38,934 nucleotides of DNA from Alkalicoccus sp. (GCA_007692495.1 REBZ01000097.1:1-38934), one strand, 5' to 3'; counted from the first letter of the stretch, positions 14,912 to 24,269 are shown. Notes: generated by a model from the sequence alone, not told the origin. Made by a program: numbers and translations.

Positions 14912-15913
14912 ATGCTCGCCTATACGATAAGACGGCTTCTTATGCTTGTACCTGTGCTTATTGGAATGTCGTTAATCACATTTTCTATTATTCATCTAAT
15001 ACCGGGTAATCCTGCCCAGACAATTCTTGGAGAGCAGGCTACGCCACAGGCAATTGCCCAGCTTGAAGAGCAGCTCGGCCTGAACGAACCTTACCTCATT
15101 CAGTATTTTGACTATGTCGGGGGACTTCTCCAGGGAGATCTTGGACAGTCGCTCCGGACAAATGCCGATATATCAAGAGAAATATGGCCATTTTTGGCTG
15201 CGACAATTGAACTGACAATTTTTGCAATGGTTTTTGCAGTTATCGTCGGAGTGAATGCTGGTATCGTAAGTGCCTGGAAGCAGAACTCCTTGTTCGACTA
15301 TACAGCGATGCTCATCGCATTGATCGGTGTATCAATGCCCATTTTCTGGCTCGGCCTTATGCAGCAGTGGATTTTTGCCCAGGAACTCGGGTGGCTTCCG
15401 GCCTTCGGCAGATCGAACCCGAGGGATCCAGTAGAAACAGTAACAAACTTTTATTTAATTGACACACTTCTTTCCGGCAGACCGGACCAATTTTGGAATT
15501 CCTTCCGGCACCTTGTGCTTCCTGGACTGGCACTTGGAACAATACCGATGGCTATTATTGCACGTATGACCCGCTCGAGTATGCTGGAAGTGCTTCGTTC
15601 TGATTACATCCGGACAGTGGAAGCAAAAGGGATTCATCAAATGACTGTCGTATACCGGCACGGTTTCAAAAATGCGGTTATCCCTGTGCTGACAGTAGTC
15701 GGCCTGCAGACCGGGACGCTTCTCGGAGGAGCAATACTTACGGAAACAATTTTCAGCTGGCCGGGAATTGGGCGTTACGTGTTTGATGCTATAGGAAACC
15801 GGGACTATCCGGTTATTCAGTCCGGTATCCTCGTAATAGCCACAATGTTCGTATTTATTAACCTGATCGTGGACCTGCTTTACAGCTATATTGATCCACG
15901 CATTAAATATTAA
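14912..15913 (+). CDS. appB: Oligopeptide ABC transporter permease AppB/DppB
   Basis: This 333-residue inner membrane permease opens with the canonical LAYTIRRLLMLVPVLIGMSLITFSIIHLIPGNPA. Five further membrane segments are visible. The coupling helix region is LRSDYIRTVEAKGIHQMTVVYRHGFKNAVIPVLT (EAKG loop that meets the ATPase). The C-terminus with FSWPGIGRYVFDAIGNRDYPVIQ is typical of DppB. The ribosome site is GGGAGGGGGAAG. Confidence 0.9.
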   Translation: MLAYTIRRLLMLVPVLIGMSLITFSIIHLIPGNPAQTILGEQATPQAIAQLEEQLGLNEPYLIQYFDYVGGLLQGDLGQSLRTNADISREIWPFLAATIELTIFAMVFAVIVGVNAGIVSAWKQNSLFDYTAMLIALIGVSMPIFWLGLMQQWIFAQELGWLPAFGRSNPRDPVETVTNFYLIDTLLSGRPDQFWNSFRHLVLPGLALGTIPMAIIARMTRSSMLEVLRSDYIRTVEAKGIHQMTVVYRHGFKNAVIPVLTVVGLQTGTLLGGAILTETIFSWPGIGRYVFDAIGNRDYPVIQSGILVIATMFVFINLIVDLLYSYIDPRIKY

Positions 15914-15930
15914 AGGGGAGGCAGACTGAT

Positions 15931-16851
15931 ATGGAACCTACCAGCCCATCTAAAAATTCACCTTTTCCGGGCCCGGAGCATCAGGAGCCGCAGACATCCG
16001 TCCCTGCCGCTGCTTCCCCCTGGAAAGAAGCATTCCGTCAGCTGGTTAAAAACAAGCTGGCCATTGTAGGAATGATAATTATCGGTTTTTTCATATTAAT
16101 TGCTATCTTTGCCCCATTATTGACGACGTATACTTATCAGTCAATGAGTGCGGCAGACAGATTGCAGCCACCCTCTTCCACTCACTGGTTTGGTACTGAT
16201 GATCTCGGAAGGGATATATTTACCCGCATAGTTTATGGAGCAAGGATCTCTCTCATGGTTGGCTTTTTCGCGGTAATCGGCGCTTTGGTTTTCGGGTCAC
16301 TGCTCGGGATTATTGCCGGGTATTTCGGCCGCTGGATCGATATGATTATTTCAAGAATATTTGATATTATGCTTGCTTTTCCGAGTATACTTCTTGCTAT
16401 TGCTATCGTCGCTATTCTAGGGCCGTCTCTTCAAAATGCATTGATTGCCATAGCGATCATTAATATTCCTATTTTCGGCCGCCTCGTCCGCTCAAAAGTT
16501 ATTTCCATCCGGGAAGAGGAATATATTCTTGCAGCTAAAGCCCAGGGGATGAAGAGCGGACGGATTTTGTTCCACCACGTGCTTCCAAACAGTACAGCGC
16601 CGATTATTGTTCAGGCAACCCTTGGTTTTGGGACAGCCATCCTGGAAGCTGCTGCTCTAGGCTTTCTTGGTCTGGGAGCGCAGCCCCCGACACCGGAATG
16701 GGGGAGAATGCTTTCAGACTCGAGACAGTATATACAGAGTGCTCCATGGACAGTGTTGTTCCCGGGGCTGTCCATTATGCTCGTAGTGCTTGGATTTAAC
16801 ATGATTGGAGATGGGTTGAGAGATGCTCTTGACCCGAAGATGAAAAGTTAG
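15931..16851 (+). CDS. appC: Oligopeptide ABC transporter permease AppC/DppC
   Basis: This 306-residue permease pairs with AppB. A proline-rich cytoplasmic N-terminus (residues 1-30) precedes the OppC-type helix (LVKNKLAIVGMIIIGFFILIAIFAPLL). The conserved HWFGTDDLGRDIFTRIVYGARISL and the coupling motif EYILAAKAQGMKSGRILFHHVLPN follow. The end FNMIGDGLRDALDPKM is the family signature. It is the last gene of the app operon. Confidence 0.9.
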   Translation: MEPTSPSKNSPFPGPEHQEPQTSVPAAASPWKEAFRQLVKNKLAIVGMIIIGFFILIAIFAPLLTTYTYQSMSAADRLQPPSSTHWFGTDDLGRDIFTRIVYGARISLMVGFFAVIGALVFGSLLGIIAGYFGRWIDMIISRIFDIMLAFPSILLAIAIVAILGPSLQNALIAIAIINIPIFGRLVRSKVISIREEEYILAAKAQGMKSGRILFHHVLPNSTAPIIVQATLGFGTAILEAAALGFLGLGAQPPTPEWGRMLSDSRQYIQSAPWTVLFPGLSIMLVVLGFNMIGDGLRDALDPKMKS

Positions 16852-16870
16852 TCTTACGTTCTCTCAGGAA

Positions 16871-16919
16871 TTTCCGTATACTGATAGAAGCGATGTAAAA
16901 TTTAAGTTATATACGGAAA
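16871..16919 (+). promoter_or_regulatory. Inverted repeat reaching the ywbE ribosome site
   Basis: TTTCCGTATA and TATACGGAAA are perfect 10-base arms 29 bases apart. The right arm runs into the AAAGGGG ribosome site (16917-16923) of ywbE. As RNA it could hide the ribosome site; as DNA it could be an operator. No T-run follows, so it is not a standard terminator for appC. Confidence 0.35.
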
Positions 16920-16932
16920 GGGGCTTAAGAAA

Positions 16933-17136
16933 ATGTCCGGAATGAAACGTTCATCAATTAAACCCGGCATGAAAGTGAAAGTGGTCCAGAAACAGGATCA
17001 GCGGACCGGAAAGCTGACAGAAGGCACAGTAGAAAAGCTGCTCACCAAATCCAATGAGCATCCACATGGAATAAAAGTCCGCCTGTCGGACGGTACTGTA
17101 GGCAGGGTGAAAGAAATTGATTCTGAAAACAGCTGA
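16933..17136 (+). CDS. ywbE: YwbE family protein
   Basis: This 67-residue basic protein matches the YwbE family throughout: MKRSSIKPGMKVKVVQKQDQ, RTGKLTEGTVEKLLT, HPHGIKVRLSDGTVGRVKEI. The pattern is an SH3-like or KOW-like small beta barrel. Function is not established. It follows the app operon after about 80 bases with its own ribosome site (GGAAAGGGG). Confidence 0.85.
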   Translation: MSGMKRSSIKPGMKVKVVQKQDQRTGKLTEGTVEKLLTKSNEHPHGIKVRLSDGTVGRVKEIDSENS

Positions 17137-17188
17137 TTGAACAGAAGCCTCTGTTTATAATGGAACTCTGGAGAGGGGAGGAAAGAAC

Positions 17189-17410
17189 ATGAACAGATAT
17201 GTGGAAAACGTGAAGCAGACAGCAGAAAGTTTTTCTATCTTTGACATAGGGGTGCTGAAAATCTGTCTATTTGCTCTCGGAATATTGTCGGGAGTATATT
17301 TTTACCGTTTTTTCTCTACTAAGACGAAATGGGTCTGGACTGTATATATTTCTTCCTTCGTTTATGTAATGTATAGAGCAGCACGCAATCTCTGTTACTG
17401 CAGACGATAG
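17189..17410 (+). CDS. Small membrane protein, function unknown
   Basis: This 73-residue protein has two hydrophobic segments (IGVLKICLFALGILSGVYFY and KWVWTVYISSFVYVMYRAA) and ends in CYCRR. It resembles short Bacillaceae proteins sometimes misnamed phosphate permease fragments; no transport domain is present. The ribosome site GGGGAGG is strong, and a terminator follows directly. Confidence 0.65.
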   Translation: MNRYVENVKQTAESFSIFDIGVLKICLFALGILSGVYFYRFFSTKTKWVWTVYISSFVYVMYRAARNLCYCRR

Positions 17411-17416
17411 TTGCTC

Positions 17417-17446
17417 AGCACCGGGAGAGCGTCCCCGGTGCTTTTT
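17417..17446 (+). terminator. Rho-independent terminator
   Basis: AGCACCGGG pairs perfectly with CCCGGTGCT and is followed by TTTT. It ends the transcript of the small membrane protein gene. Confidence 0.85.
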
Positions 17447-17534
17447 GCATATTGATAGAAAAAGATGATGTACTATGGAGATCGCACAATCGAACAGAAG
17501 CAGATTCAAAGGCAGAGATGCCCGGGAGGGACAA

Positions 17535-17972
17535 ATGAAATTTTATTTTGACAATAAATCATCCTGGAAATGGATGGGAGGACTCTGGTTCTCAGCGGCA
17601 GTGCTTACATTATGGCTGGGAACCGCGAGGGTGCAATACGCCGGCTTTGGATGGATCGAAGCTGCCGCATTTGCTGCAGGTGTTTTAGCACTACTTCTCG
17701 GTATTTATTTTTTTAATATGAGACGCGTAGTACTTTTTTATATTGATGAAGAAGGATTACAGTCACATGAGGGACCGGGGAGAAGAAGAAGAAAACTCAA
17801 ATGGGGAAATATTGAATATGTAGTGTGGGAAGAAGAAAGCTTTGAAATTATTCGAAAAGACGGCACGGTTGAAACGTGGCAGAGCAATCTTCTCAGCAAA
17901 GAAAACAGAGAACGTTTTAAAAGCGAAATAGCTGCATTTATACCAGTCCACGGGAAACAATTTATGGCATAA
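17535..17972 (+). CDS. Membrane protein with cytoplasmic PH-like domain, function unknown
   Basis: The ORF is open from 17475, but the ATG at 17535 follows GGGAGGGA and gives a sensible 145-residue protein. It has two adjacent membrane helices (about 13-31 and 38-60). A soluble part follows (FYIDEEGLQSHEGPGRRRRKLKWGNIEYVVWEEESFEIIRKDG), with strands like the YcxB or bacterial PH-type domains of small Bacillus membrane proteins. No catalytic residues are visible. The next 230 bases to the betaine-binding protein gene hold no gene. Confidence 0.65.
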   Translation: MKFYFDNKSSWKWMGGLWFSAAVLTLWLGTARVQYAGFGWIEAAAFAAGVLALLLGIYFFNMRRVVLFYIDEEGLQSHEGPGRRRRKLKWGNIEYVVWEEESFEIIRKDGTVETWQSNLLSKENRERFKSEIAAFIPVHGKQFMA

Positions 17973-18221
17973 TTCAGGAGTCTGATTTTTAAGAACGTTT
18001 TTCCTTAAGGTAGTTACTGTGTTTTGTTCGTGTCCGTGGACCCGCTTGTGTTTTCAGGCATGAAATCAAATTGGAAGAAAAAAGGCGGGAACAGGAGTTA
18101 CATCATTTACCAGGCCTTTCCTGCCCGGTGTGAAGGGGAGACAGCGTTTGCAGAAGAGAACGGCTTATAATATAATTGACCAGGTGAATTAATATGAATA
18201 ATGGAAGGAGCAAGACATATA

Positions 18222-19130
18222 ATGAAGCGCACACCTTTCCTTGTAAGCAGCATTATTATCTCTTCAGTCCTGCTTAGTGCATGCGGAGAAAATGAAAATA
18301 CGGGCAATAATAACGACGAAAATAACGGTGCTGCTTCAGAAAATAATGCATCCGGAGAAAATGGAGAAATCGAAATCGGTCTGAACAACTGGGCTGAAAA
18401 TATTGCAAGCTCCAATCTGTGGAAAGTGATTTTGGAAGAAGAAGGATATGATGTTACTTTAACAATGTCAGAAAAATCGCCTATTTGGGTAGGTATTGCC
18501 AATGGAGATCTTGATGCAACAATGAACGTGTGGCTTCCGACAACGGACGACCCTTATTATGAGGAGCATGAAGACAATGTTGAAGTTGGAGAAAGCTGGT
18601 TTGAAGGTACGGGCCTCGGACTCGTCGTTCCGGAGTATGTGGATATTAACAGCATTGAAGAACTTAACGAAAACGCGGAAATGTTTAACGAAGAAATCGT
18701 CGGCATTGATGCAGGAGCAAGTCTTACAGCGCTAACAGAAGATGCAATCGAAGTATACGAGCTGGAAGAGTATAATTTTCTGATAAGTTCGGAGCCGGCG
18801 ATGATTTCGGAGCTTGATTCAGCTTACAGCAATGAAGAGCCCGTACTGGTAACTCTTTGGAATCCACACTGGACGTTTTCAGAGTATGATCTGAAATATC
18901 TTGAGGATCCGGAGAATATTTACGGGGAACCGGAAGAAATCTATTATATGACGAGGACCGGCTTCCGTGAAGATCATGAAGAAGTAGCTGAGTGGTGGGA
19001 CAATTGGGAAATGGATGATGAAACCCTCGGTGAACTTATGACTTATATTAATGATATGGAAGACGAGGAAGAAGGAGCCCGGGAGTGGGTGGAAAACAAT
19101 CGTGAACTCGTAGACGAATGGACTCAGTAA
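18222..19130 (+). CDS. Glycine betaine/proline-type ABC transporter binding lipoprotein (OpuAC family)
   Basis: This 302-residue secreted lipoprotein has a signal ending in VLLSAC (C21), a low-complexity N/E/G linker, then the OpuAC fold: IEIGLNNWAENIASSNLWKVILEEEGYDV, IWVGIANGDLDATMNVWLP, and VTLWNPHWTFSEYDLKYLEDP. Tryptophans in the NNW, VWLP and WNPHW motifs are candidates for the aromatic cage that holds betaine-like solutes. The ATG at 18201 lies upstream of the lipoprotein signal and overlaps the AAGGAG site, so 18222 is chosen. No ATPase or permease gene is adjacent, so it must work with a distant transporter or as a spare binding protein. The composition is very acidic. Confidence 0.85.
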   Translation: MKRTPFLVSSIIISSVLLSACGENENTGNNNDENNGAASENNASGENGEIEIGLNNWAENIASSNLWKVILEEEGYDVTLTMSEKSPIWVGIANGDLDATMNVWLPTTDDPYYEEHEDNVEVGESWFEGTGLGLVVPEYVDINSIEELNENAEMFNEEIVGIDAGASLTALTEDAIEVYELEEYNFLISSEPAMISELDSAYSNEEPVLVTLWNPHWTFSEYDLKYLEDPENIYGEPEEIYYMTRTGFREDHEEVAEWWDNWEMDDETLGELMTYINDMEDEEEGAREWVENNRELVDEWTQ

Positions 19131-19139
19131 ACAGGTTTT

Positions 19140-19168
19140 AAAAAGCGGCTGCAGAAGCCGCTTTTTTT
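19140..19168 (+). terminator. Rho-independent terminator
   Basis: AAAAAGCGGCT pairs with AGCCGCTTTTT around a short loop, with a seven-T run. It ends the betaine-binding protein gene. Confidence 0.9.
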
Positions 19169-19393
19169 GTTGGAGTATATTACTATGTTAAATGTATTCC
19201 ATCAAACCTGGTATGATTGCTGATTAACAATGAAGTAACGTATACAGACACAGATTCTGTATCAGCTTTGGATCCGGCTGGTTAGTCCGTTGTAATAAAC
19301 AGTCCGAGAAGGATCCCTTCCGTAAAATAGGAGCTTTCGGCCTTCTTTTTTAGGGTATTATACTGATAATATGTTCCAAAAGGAGTGAGACTT

Positions 19394-20443
19394 ATGGCGA
19401 ATAATACATGGGAAACATTAGCTGCTTACGGATCTGAGACTGGCACTATTGAAATACAGGAATGCAGGAATAAAGAGGGAAAAGAAAAATACCGAAGGGT
19501 AATCACATACATGGAAGACAATCACAAAAAAAAAGAGGAAGCCGGAAGTCTGGAGGAAGTTTTCAAATCACTGGAGGGGCAGGACTGGCTGCTGTACTTT
19601 CCTCTGTATGTTAATCCGAAAGTTAAAAAAATTTTAGGTGCACGTCTGTTGCAGCAGCCATTTAAAACACATGCTGCTTATGAAACATGGCTGCAGTACT
19701 GCTTTCAGGAAGAAGAAACAAATATCGTAAAACTTGCAGGTGCAGTCGCAGCTTCCAGTAAAACAGTTGTACTTACCGGAGCCGGGATGAGCACTGAATC
19801 AAATCTGCCTGATTTTCGTTCAAAGGCGGGATGGTGGCAGAAAATCGATCCGAAATCAATTGCTGTACCGGAAGCGGTAGAAAATAATTATTCCGTGTTC
19901 GCAGATTTTTATGGAGAAAGGATAAAAGCTTTGGAATCAACAGCCCCCCATGCCGGACATTTTATTCTGGCCGAGTGGGAAAAAAGCAGCCTGATTCATT
20001 CCGTAGCGACTCAGAACGTTGATGGACTGCATAGAAAGGCGGGAAGCAGGAACGTCTACGAACTGCATGGAGCGCTCGATAAAGTAAAGTGTCATAGGTG
20101 TGGAACGGAAACTGAGATAGACAATTTTCTTCAGAAGAAACCATGTGCTTCATGCAGCGGCAGACTCCGGCCGGGAGTGGTTCTTTTCGGAGAATTTCTG
20201 CCGGAAGACGCTTGGAATGGAGCTTTGAAAAATATCGAAGAAGCAGATCTAGTTATTGTTATTGGAACAAGTCTGGAGGTTTACCCTGTAAACCAGCTTC
20301 CACGAATGACGGATGGCAGAACGATATATGTAAATGCGGAAACAGAGAGTGAGCACGGAAGTTTTGATCTGCTTGTTAAAGGAAAAGCTAAAGAAGTGCT
20401 GGAAAAAGTGGAGGTGGTTCTGCGGAACATGTCGTTTTACTAG
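19394..20443 (+). CDS. Sir2-family NAD-dependent deacylase with N-terminal extension
   Basis: This 349-residue protein has its sirtuin core from about residue 112. The core has NAD loop TGAGMSTESNLPDFRS (128-143), TQNVDGLH (206-213), catalytic H225 in ELHG, zinc cysteines C233, C236, C251 and C254, and GTSLEVYPVNQLP (291-303). It would remove acyl groups from lysine using NAD. The 110 residues before the core are not part of a normal sirtuin (about 240 residues) and end in a helical aromatic stretch (HAAYETWLQYCFQEEE). The ATG at 19394 follows AAAGGAG; a GTG nine bases earlier lies in the ribosome site. A hairpin terminator follows. Confidence 0.88.
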   Translation: MANNTWETLAAYGSETGTIEIQECRNKEGKEKYRRVITYMEDNHKKKEEAGSLEEVFKSLEGQDWLLYFPLYVNPKVKKILGARLLQQPFKTHAAYETWLQYCFQEEETNIVKLAGAVAASSKTVVLTGAGMSTESNLPDFRSKAGWWQKIDPKSIAVPEAVENNYSVFADFYGERIKALESTAPHAGHFILAEWEKSSLIHSVATQNVDGLHRKAGSRNVYELHGALDKVKCHRCGTETEIDNFLQKKPCASCSGRLRPGVVLFGEFLPEDAWNGALKNIEEADLVIVIGTSLEVYPVNQLPRMTDGRTIYVNAETESEHGSFDLLVKGKAKEVLEKVEVVLRNMSFY

Positions 20444-20484
20444 ACTCTGTTAAAGTTGCCTGTCAACACGAGGGCACGCGCCCG

Positions 20485-20507
20485 GAAGGATTTCATCCTT
20501 CTTTCTT
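20485..20507 (+). terminator. Short terminator behind the sirtuin gene
   Basis: GAAGGAT pairs with ATCCTTC around TTC, followed by TTTCTT. The stem is short but the layout is standard. The remaining 300 bases to the lactate permease are AT-rich and probably hold its promoter; no clear boxes or gene were seen. Confidence 0.6.
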
Positions 20508-20810
20508 CAGGATCTGACTGCTGCTTTATCCACTAAAGGACCTTCCCATTTCGTATTGCTGCAGTATTGAGGAATACAGCTGTATCATACACTTATGCTC
20601 GTATTAGTACAGAAAAAGTAATTTGTGATTGATAATAAGGCATTCATAATTCTGTCATATATATATTGGGTAAAATTATATACAACAGGAACAAATTTTA
20701 CTATACTGAAACTAGAAGTAAATACGCAGACATATTTTTTAATAATAATTGTGAAATACTGAGCATGATAGGTAAGAAAGATTTTATGACTGCAAAAGGA
20801 GCGTTTTATT

Positions 20811-22397
20811 ATGATGTTTATTACTGCTTTCAGTGTCATTATCGCACCGTTTATATTTCTCGTACTGCTCCGGCTTCCAGCGAAAACTGGTATGCTTTAC
20901 AGTGCACTGATTTTTATTGGCCTGGCATACTTTACATGGGATATGGAACCGCTTATTTTATCGGCTTCCATCCTGGAAGGATTCCATCAGGCAGTGACGA
21001 TACTGTTTATTCTGCTTGGTGCCATTGTATTGTTAAATACGCTCCGTGAAACAGGAGCGGTCAACCGGATTAATCAGGGATTCAGAAATATTTCACCGGA
21101 TATGCGCGTTCAGGTAGTCATTGTTGCTTTTTTATTCGGAAGTCTGATTGAAGGAGCAGCCGGATTTGGAACACCGGCTGCTGTTACAGGGCCTCTTATG
21201 GTGGCGCTCGGGTTCACACCGCTTGCAGCAGCAACTCTTGCGCTGATTGCTGATAGTACGGCTGTTTCATTTGGTGCTGTCGGCACGCCGATAATTATTG
21301 GGCTCGGTGGTCTGGAAGAGGCCGGCCCTCAGTTTTTTCAGGATATTGCGGTTAACATTACGTTTATGGACATGTTTGTAGGTACTTTTGTTCCGTTTCT
21401 TCTTATTGCGGTACTTACTGTAAGTTTCGGGAGAAAAAAACAACAGGGAAGCCTGATGAAGCTGTTTCCGTGGGCACTGATGGTAGGCCTCATTTATTCT
21501 GTATCCGCCTTTGTCTATGCTCTGCTGTTCGGTCCGGAATTTGTAGCCATTCTCGCTTCTCTGACCGGTCTTGCGGCAGCGGCGGTCACAGCCAAGAAAA
21601 ATATTCTTCTCCCGGATACCATTTGGAAAGAGGCGCTTGCAGAAGGGTTTCAGGATGAAGAAGAAAAGTCGGACATGTCTCTGGCTGCTGCCTGGAGTCC
21701 CTACTTTATTGTAATAGCTTTGCTGCTTCTGACGAGAATTATTGAACCAGTGCAGGAATTTACACAGGCAGCCCTGGATTTATCATGGAATAATATACTC
21801 GGAGTGGAAGGAATCACTTCCGGCTGGCAGGTCCTTTATTCTCCGGGAGCGGTACTTCTGCTTGCAGCACTGCTTTCTGTGTTTACCCAGCGGAAAAAAT
21901 TAAAAGACTTCGGAAAAGCAGTTAAAAATGCTCAAGGCACAGTCGTTGGCGCAGCTCTTGCTTTGTTTCCGACACTGGCTCTTGTGAACGTGTTTATTAA
22001 CTCCGGGATGAACACTGCCGATTTTGTTTCTATGCCGGAATACATTGCTCTTGTTCTTTCAGCCGGGTTAGGAAGTGTATGGCACGTTGCTGCTCCGTTT
22101 CTTGGTCTGCTCGGCTCGTTTGTAACCGGAAGTGCGATGGTTTCTGCGTTGACATTTTCACCTATTCAGATGAATGTGGCCCTTGGAACCGGCCTGGACC
22201 CTAATATCGTCCTTGCCCAGCAGGTGGCAGGTTCAGCTGCAGGTAATATGATATGTGTTCATAATGTCGTTGCTGCAGCTGCTGTAGTCGGTATGGTGGG
22301 CAGGGAAGGGGACATTATTCGAAAAACGGTTATCCCCGCGCTGGTCTACGCTCTTTTAATTGGGCTGGTGGGAGCAGGAATGGCACTTTTATTTTAA
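20811..22397 (+). CDS. lctP: L-lactate permease (LctP/LldP family)
   Basis: This 528-residue membrane transporter has about twelve to fourteen hydrophobic segments. Family motifs are clear: [83 protein letters not shown] and [18 protein letters not shown]. It moves lactate (and glycolate in relatives) with protons. The start ATGATG follows AAAGGAG. It is a single gene with no lactate-oxidation genes beside it in this window. Confidence 0.9.
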   Translation: MMFITAFSVIIAPFIFLVLLRLPAKTGMLYSALIFIGLAYFTWDMEPLILSASILEGFHQAVTILFILLGAIVLLNTLRETGAVNRINQGFRNISPDMRVQVVIVAFLFGSLIEGAAGFGTPAAVTGPLMVALGFTPLAAATLALIADSTAVSFGAVGTPIIIGLGGLEEAGPQFFQDIAVNITFMDMFVGTFVPFLLIAVLTVSFGRKKQQGSLMKLFPWALMVGLIYSVSAFVYALLFGPEFVAILASLTGLAAAAVTAKKNILLPDTIWKEALAEGFQDEEEKSDMSLAAAWSPYFIVIALLLLTRIIEPVQEFTQAALDLSWNNILGVEGITSGWQVLYSPGAVLLLAALLSVFTQRKKLKDFGKAVKNAQGTVVGAALALFPTLALVNVFINSGMNTADFVSMPEYIALVLSAGLGSVWHVAAPFLGLLGSFVTGSAMVSALTFSPIQMNVALGTGLDPNIVLAQQVAGSAAGNMICVHNVVAAAAVVGMVGREGDIIRKTVIPALVYALLIGLVGAGMALLF

Positions 22398-22566
22398 GTT
22401 TTGCTAGTATTTAAGGTTCTTACGTAAGAAAGGGGATATGTTTTTCTGCTCGTTTATCCCAGCAGGTTCATCTGCTGGAAAAATCCTCTGCAGCAAGCCT
22501 GCCGCACGGGAGTGAAGTTTTCCCGCGCTGCATAAAAATATACTTTATCCAGTATCATTAATGCCC

Positions 22567-22607
22567 GCTGCTGAGGGGGAGCGGTCAGCTTATCAGCAGC
22601 CGCTTTT
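22567..22607 (+). terminator. Possible terminator behind the lactate permease
   Basis: GCTGCTGA pairs with TCAGCAGC about 16 bases apart, then CGCTTTT. It lies at the end of the convergent minus-strand gene, and the T-run is short, so confidence is low. Confidence 0.4.
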
Positions 22608-23721
22608 AAAGCACCCCTTCATTAGTGAGCAGGGATTTCAATGCCTGCTCAGCCTGTGTAACGACTGATTCTTTCCACGATCTGGAGGCAGGATTGAAAA
22701 GGCGTATAAAATCATTACTGACCTTTTCAGCTGCCTCTTCGCTGCCCCCTTTAAAATGAAGATAATTTTCGTTAAGCATCGTTTTAGTACAGAACAGGCA
22801 GTCTTCAAAAGACTCTTTAATGGTTCCAAACTCAAACAAACTCGAAACAATATTCTTATCCGTAAATTTTTTCTGAGCGATACGCTGCAGGTAGTCGACA
22901 GAATCCCCAAGCATATCCGCGGAAGTGTTTTTCATGACGTTCTTCCAGGAAAGGGCCGACTGCAGCTCTTCCGCGGACCTTGTTTCACCATTCATAAATA
23001 TTAACGTCAATTCGTTCTCCGGACCTCCTCCCGTATGAAGATCAATGTGAATAACCTTTTCGTACCCAGCTGCCCTGGAAATAAAGTAGTCCGTCCACTT
23101 TTCAGCCGGCTCATCCAGATGTTTTCCGCCATAATACAGAGAATCGCTGTATTTGTACTGACCCGGAGGGGTGTTTTTCAGCATTTGAAGGTCCTCATAA
23201 GAGAAAATATGTCTCAGTTCAGATTTCAGTTCATTATTATGGGTATTGATATCATTCACCGGGGTGGCAGGCCGGAACAGCGGCAGGTGGTTTTCAAATA
23301 TCGAGTGAGTTACAGGAGAATTGTTTGAAAAATGGTCCAGGTAATTACGGTTTAAATCAATGTTACTTTCTGTTACTCTTCGGTTATGACGCATACCCCA
23401 TGGGTTAAGCCCGTGTACGAGAGTTAAACCGGTAGTGCTTTTATCCAGATGAGGAAGAAAAGTCTTCACGAACATTTCGAGGACAGCATTTCCAGCAAAT
23501 CCTTCGATTCCATGTTCTCCGGAAGAAAGGACAATAAGCGTTTTGAATTCTTCCAAAGCATCCGCTTCGATTATATCCGTTGTATTATCATCGGCTGCGG
23601 GACCTGTATACCAGTAGTCCAGCACAGCTTCCGGATAATACGTGCGGATCCTGCGGCTTAGTTGTCGGAAGCTGCTGCGGGATTGTTCATAATCATTGTT
23701 GAAAAAGGACGATTCGTTCAT
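22606..23721 (-). CDS. DUF2817 / M14-like zinc peptidase-fold protein
   Basis: This 371-residue cytoplasmic protein has the DUF2817 signature SSGEHGIEGFAGNAVLEMF (67-85), where H70 and E73 are likely zinc ligands. HGLNPWGMRHNRRVTESNIDLNRNYLDH follows (103-130), and the third ligand is probably H229 in IDLHTGGG. This is the carboxypeptidase A-like fold; the substrate is unknown. The start has a CAGGAG ribosome site. It lies convergent to the lactate permease and divergent from the riboswitch-controlled reductase operon. Confidence 0.82.
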   Translation of the reverse strand: MNESSFFNNDYEQSRSSFRQLSRRIRTYYPEAVLDYWYTGPAADDNTTDIIEADALEEFKTLIVLSSGEHGIEGFAGNAVLEMFVKTFLPHLDKSTTGLTLVHGLNPWGMRHNRRVTESNIDLNRNYLDHFSNNSPVTHSIFENHLPLFRPATPVNDINTHNNELKSELRHIFSYEDLQMLKNTPPGQYKYSDSLYYGGKHLDEPAEKWTDYFISRAAGYEKVIHIDLHTGGGPENELTLIFMNGETRSAEELQSALSWKNVMKNTSADMLGDSVDYLQRIAQKKFTDKNIVSSLFEFGTIKESFEDCLFCTKTMLNENYLHFKGGSEEAAEKVSNDFIRLFNPASRSWKESVVTQAEQALKSLLTNEGVL

Positions 23722-23895
23722 GCTATCTGCTCCTGTCGTTTGTGGGATAATGGAATCATTCCACTGCAGGGGAGATTTTAAACAGATCCTCTGATTGAAA
23801 ATAGGAAAATTCTCTGCTTGCAGAACTTATAAATCTAGCGTACAATTCAATATATTGATAAATTAAAATCGAATCAACTAAATATGGTATGCAAG
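23722..23895. other. Divergent promoter region before the riboswitch
   Basis: AT-rich DNA between the minus-strand DUF2817 gene and the riboswitch. TTGATA (23855-23860), 17-18 bases, then CTAAATA could be the reductase promoter, but the -10 match is poor. No gene is seen. Confidence 0.3.
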
Positions 23896-24066
23896 GAAGA
23901 ACAGGTGCCGCCCGGCGGCTTAAAAGGGAATCCGGTGAAAATCCGGAACTGTCCCCGCAACTGTAAGTGCAGACGACATGAAAAATACCACTGTATAAAA
24001 GTGCTTAACGGCGTTTATACGGGAAGGGATTCATGAAGGCTGAAGCACGAGTCAGGAGACCTGCCG
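23896..24066 (+). ncRNA. Cobalamin (adenosylcobalamin) riboswitch
   Basis: The conserved elements occur in order: GGTGCCGCCCGG, AAAAGGGAATCCGGTGAAAATCC with GGAACTGTCCCCGCAACTGT (the B12 box core) near 23920-23965, a variable arm, then GCACGAGTCAGGAGACCTGCC ending at about 24065. With the terminator at 24162-24194 it forms a transcription-control leader. Binding of coenzyme B12 would be expected to stop transcription into the B12-independent ribonucleotide reductase operon downstream. Confidence 0.95.
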
Positions 24067-24161
24067 TTTTTCCGTAAAGTTTCTTTTCTCCGGGGAGTGG
24101 GAGTAAGGGGCGGCGCAGGTTGTTATTGCTTTTATATACTGCTGTGCTGAACTCTTATTCC

Positions 24162-24194
24162 AAAGCTCTTCCGGAAATACGGAAGAGCTTTTTT
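24162..24194 (+). terminator. Riboswitch expression-platform terminator
   Basis: AAAGCTCTTCCG pairs perfectly with CGGAAGAGCTTT around GAAATA, and a run of T follows. It lies between the B12 aptamer and the reductase start with no gene in between, so it is the likely ligand-controlled switch. The competing antiterminator is not obvious by eye. Confidence 0.88.
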
Positions 24195-24269
24195 GTTTGG
24201 AGATTTACAGACGGCACGCGGCCGGTTGGAAACGGTACTTATAATAGAAATCCTGGGAGGATGAGCAGT

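Noticed and set aside
20666-21049. 127-codon ORF overlapping the lactate permease start
   Set aside because: Out of frame with the permease, no ribosome site, and the permease motifs cover the region.
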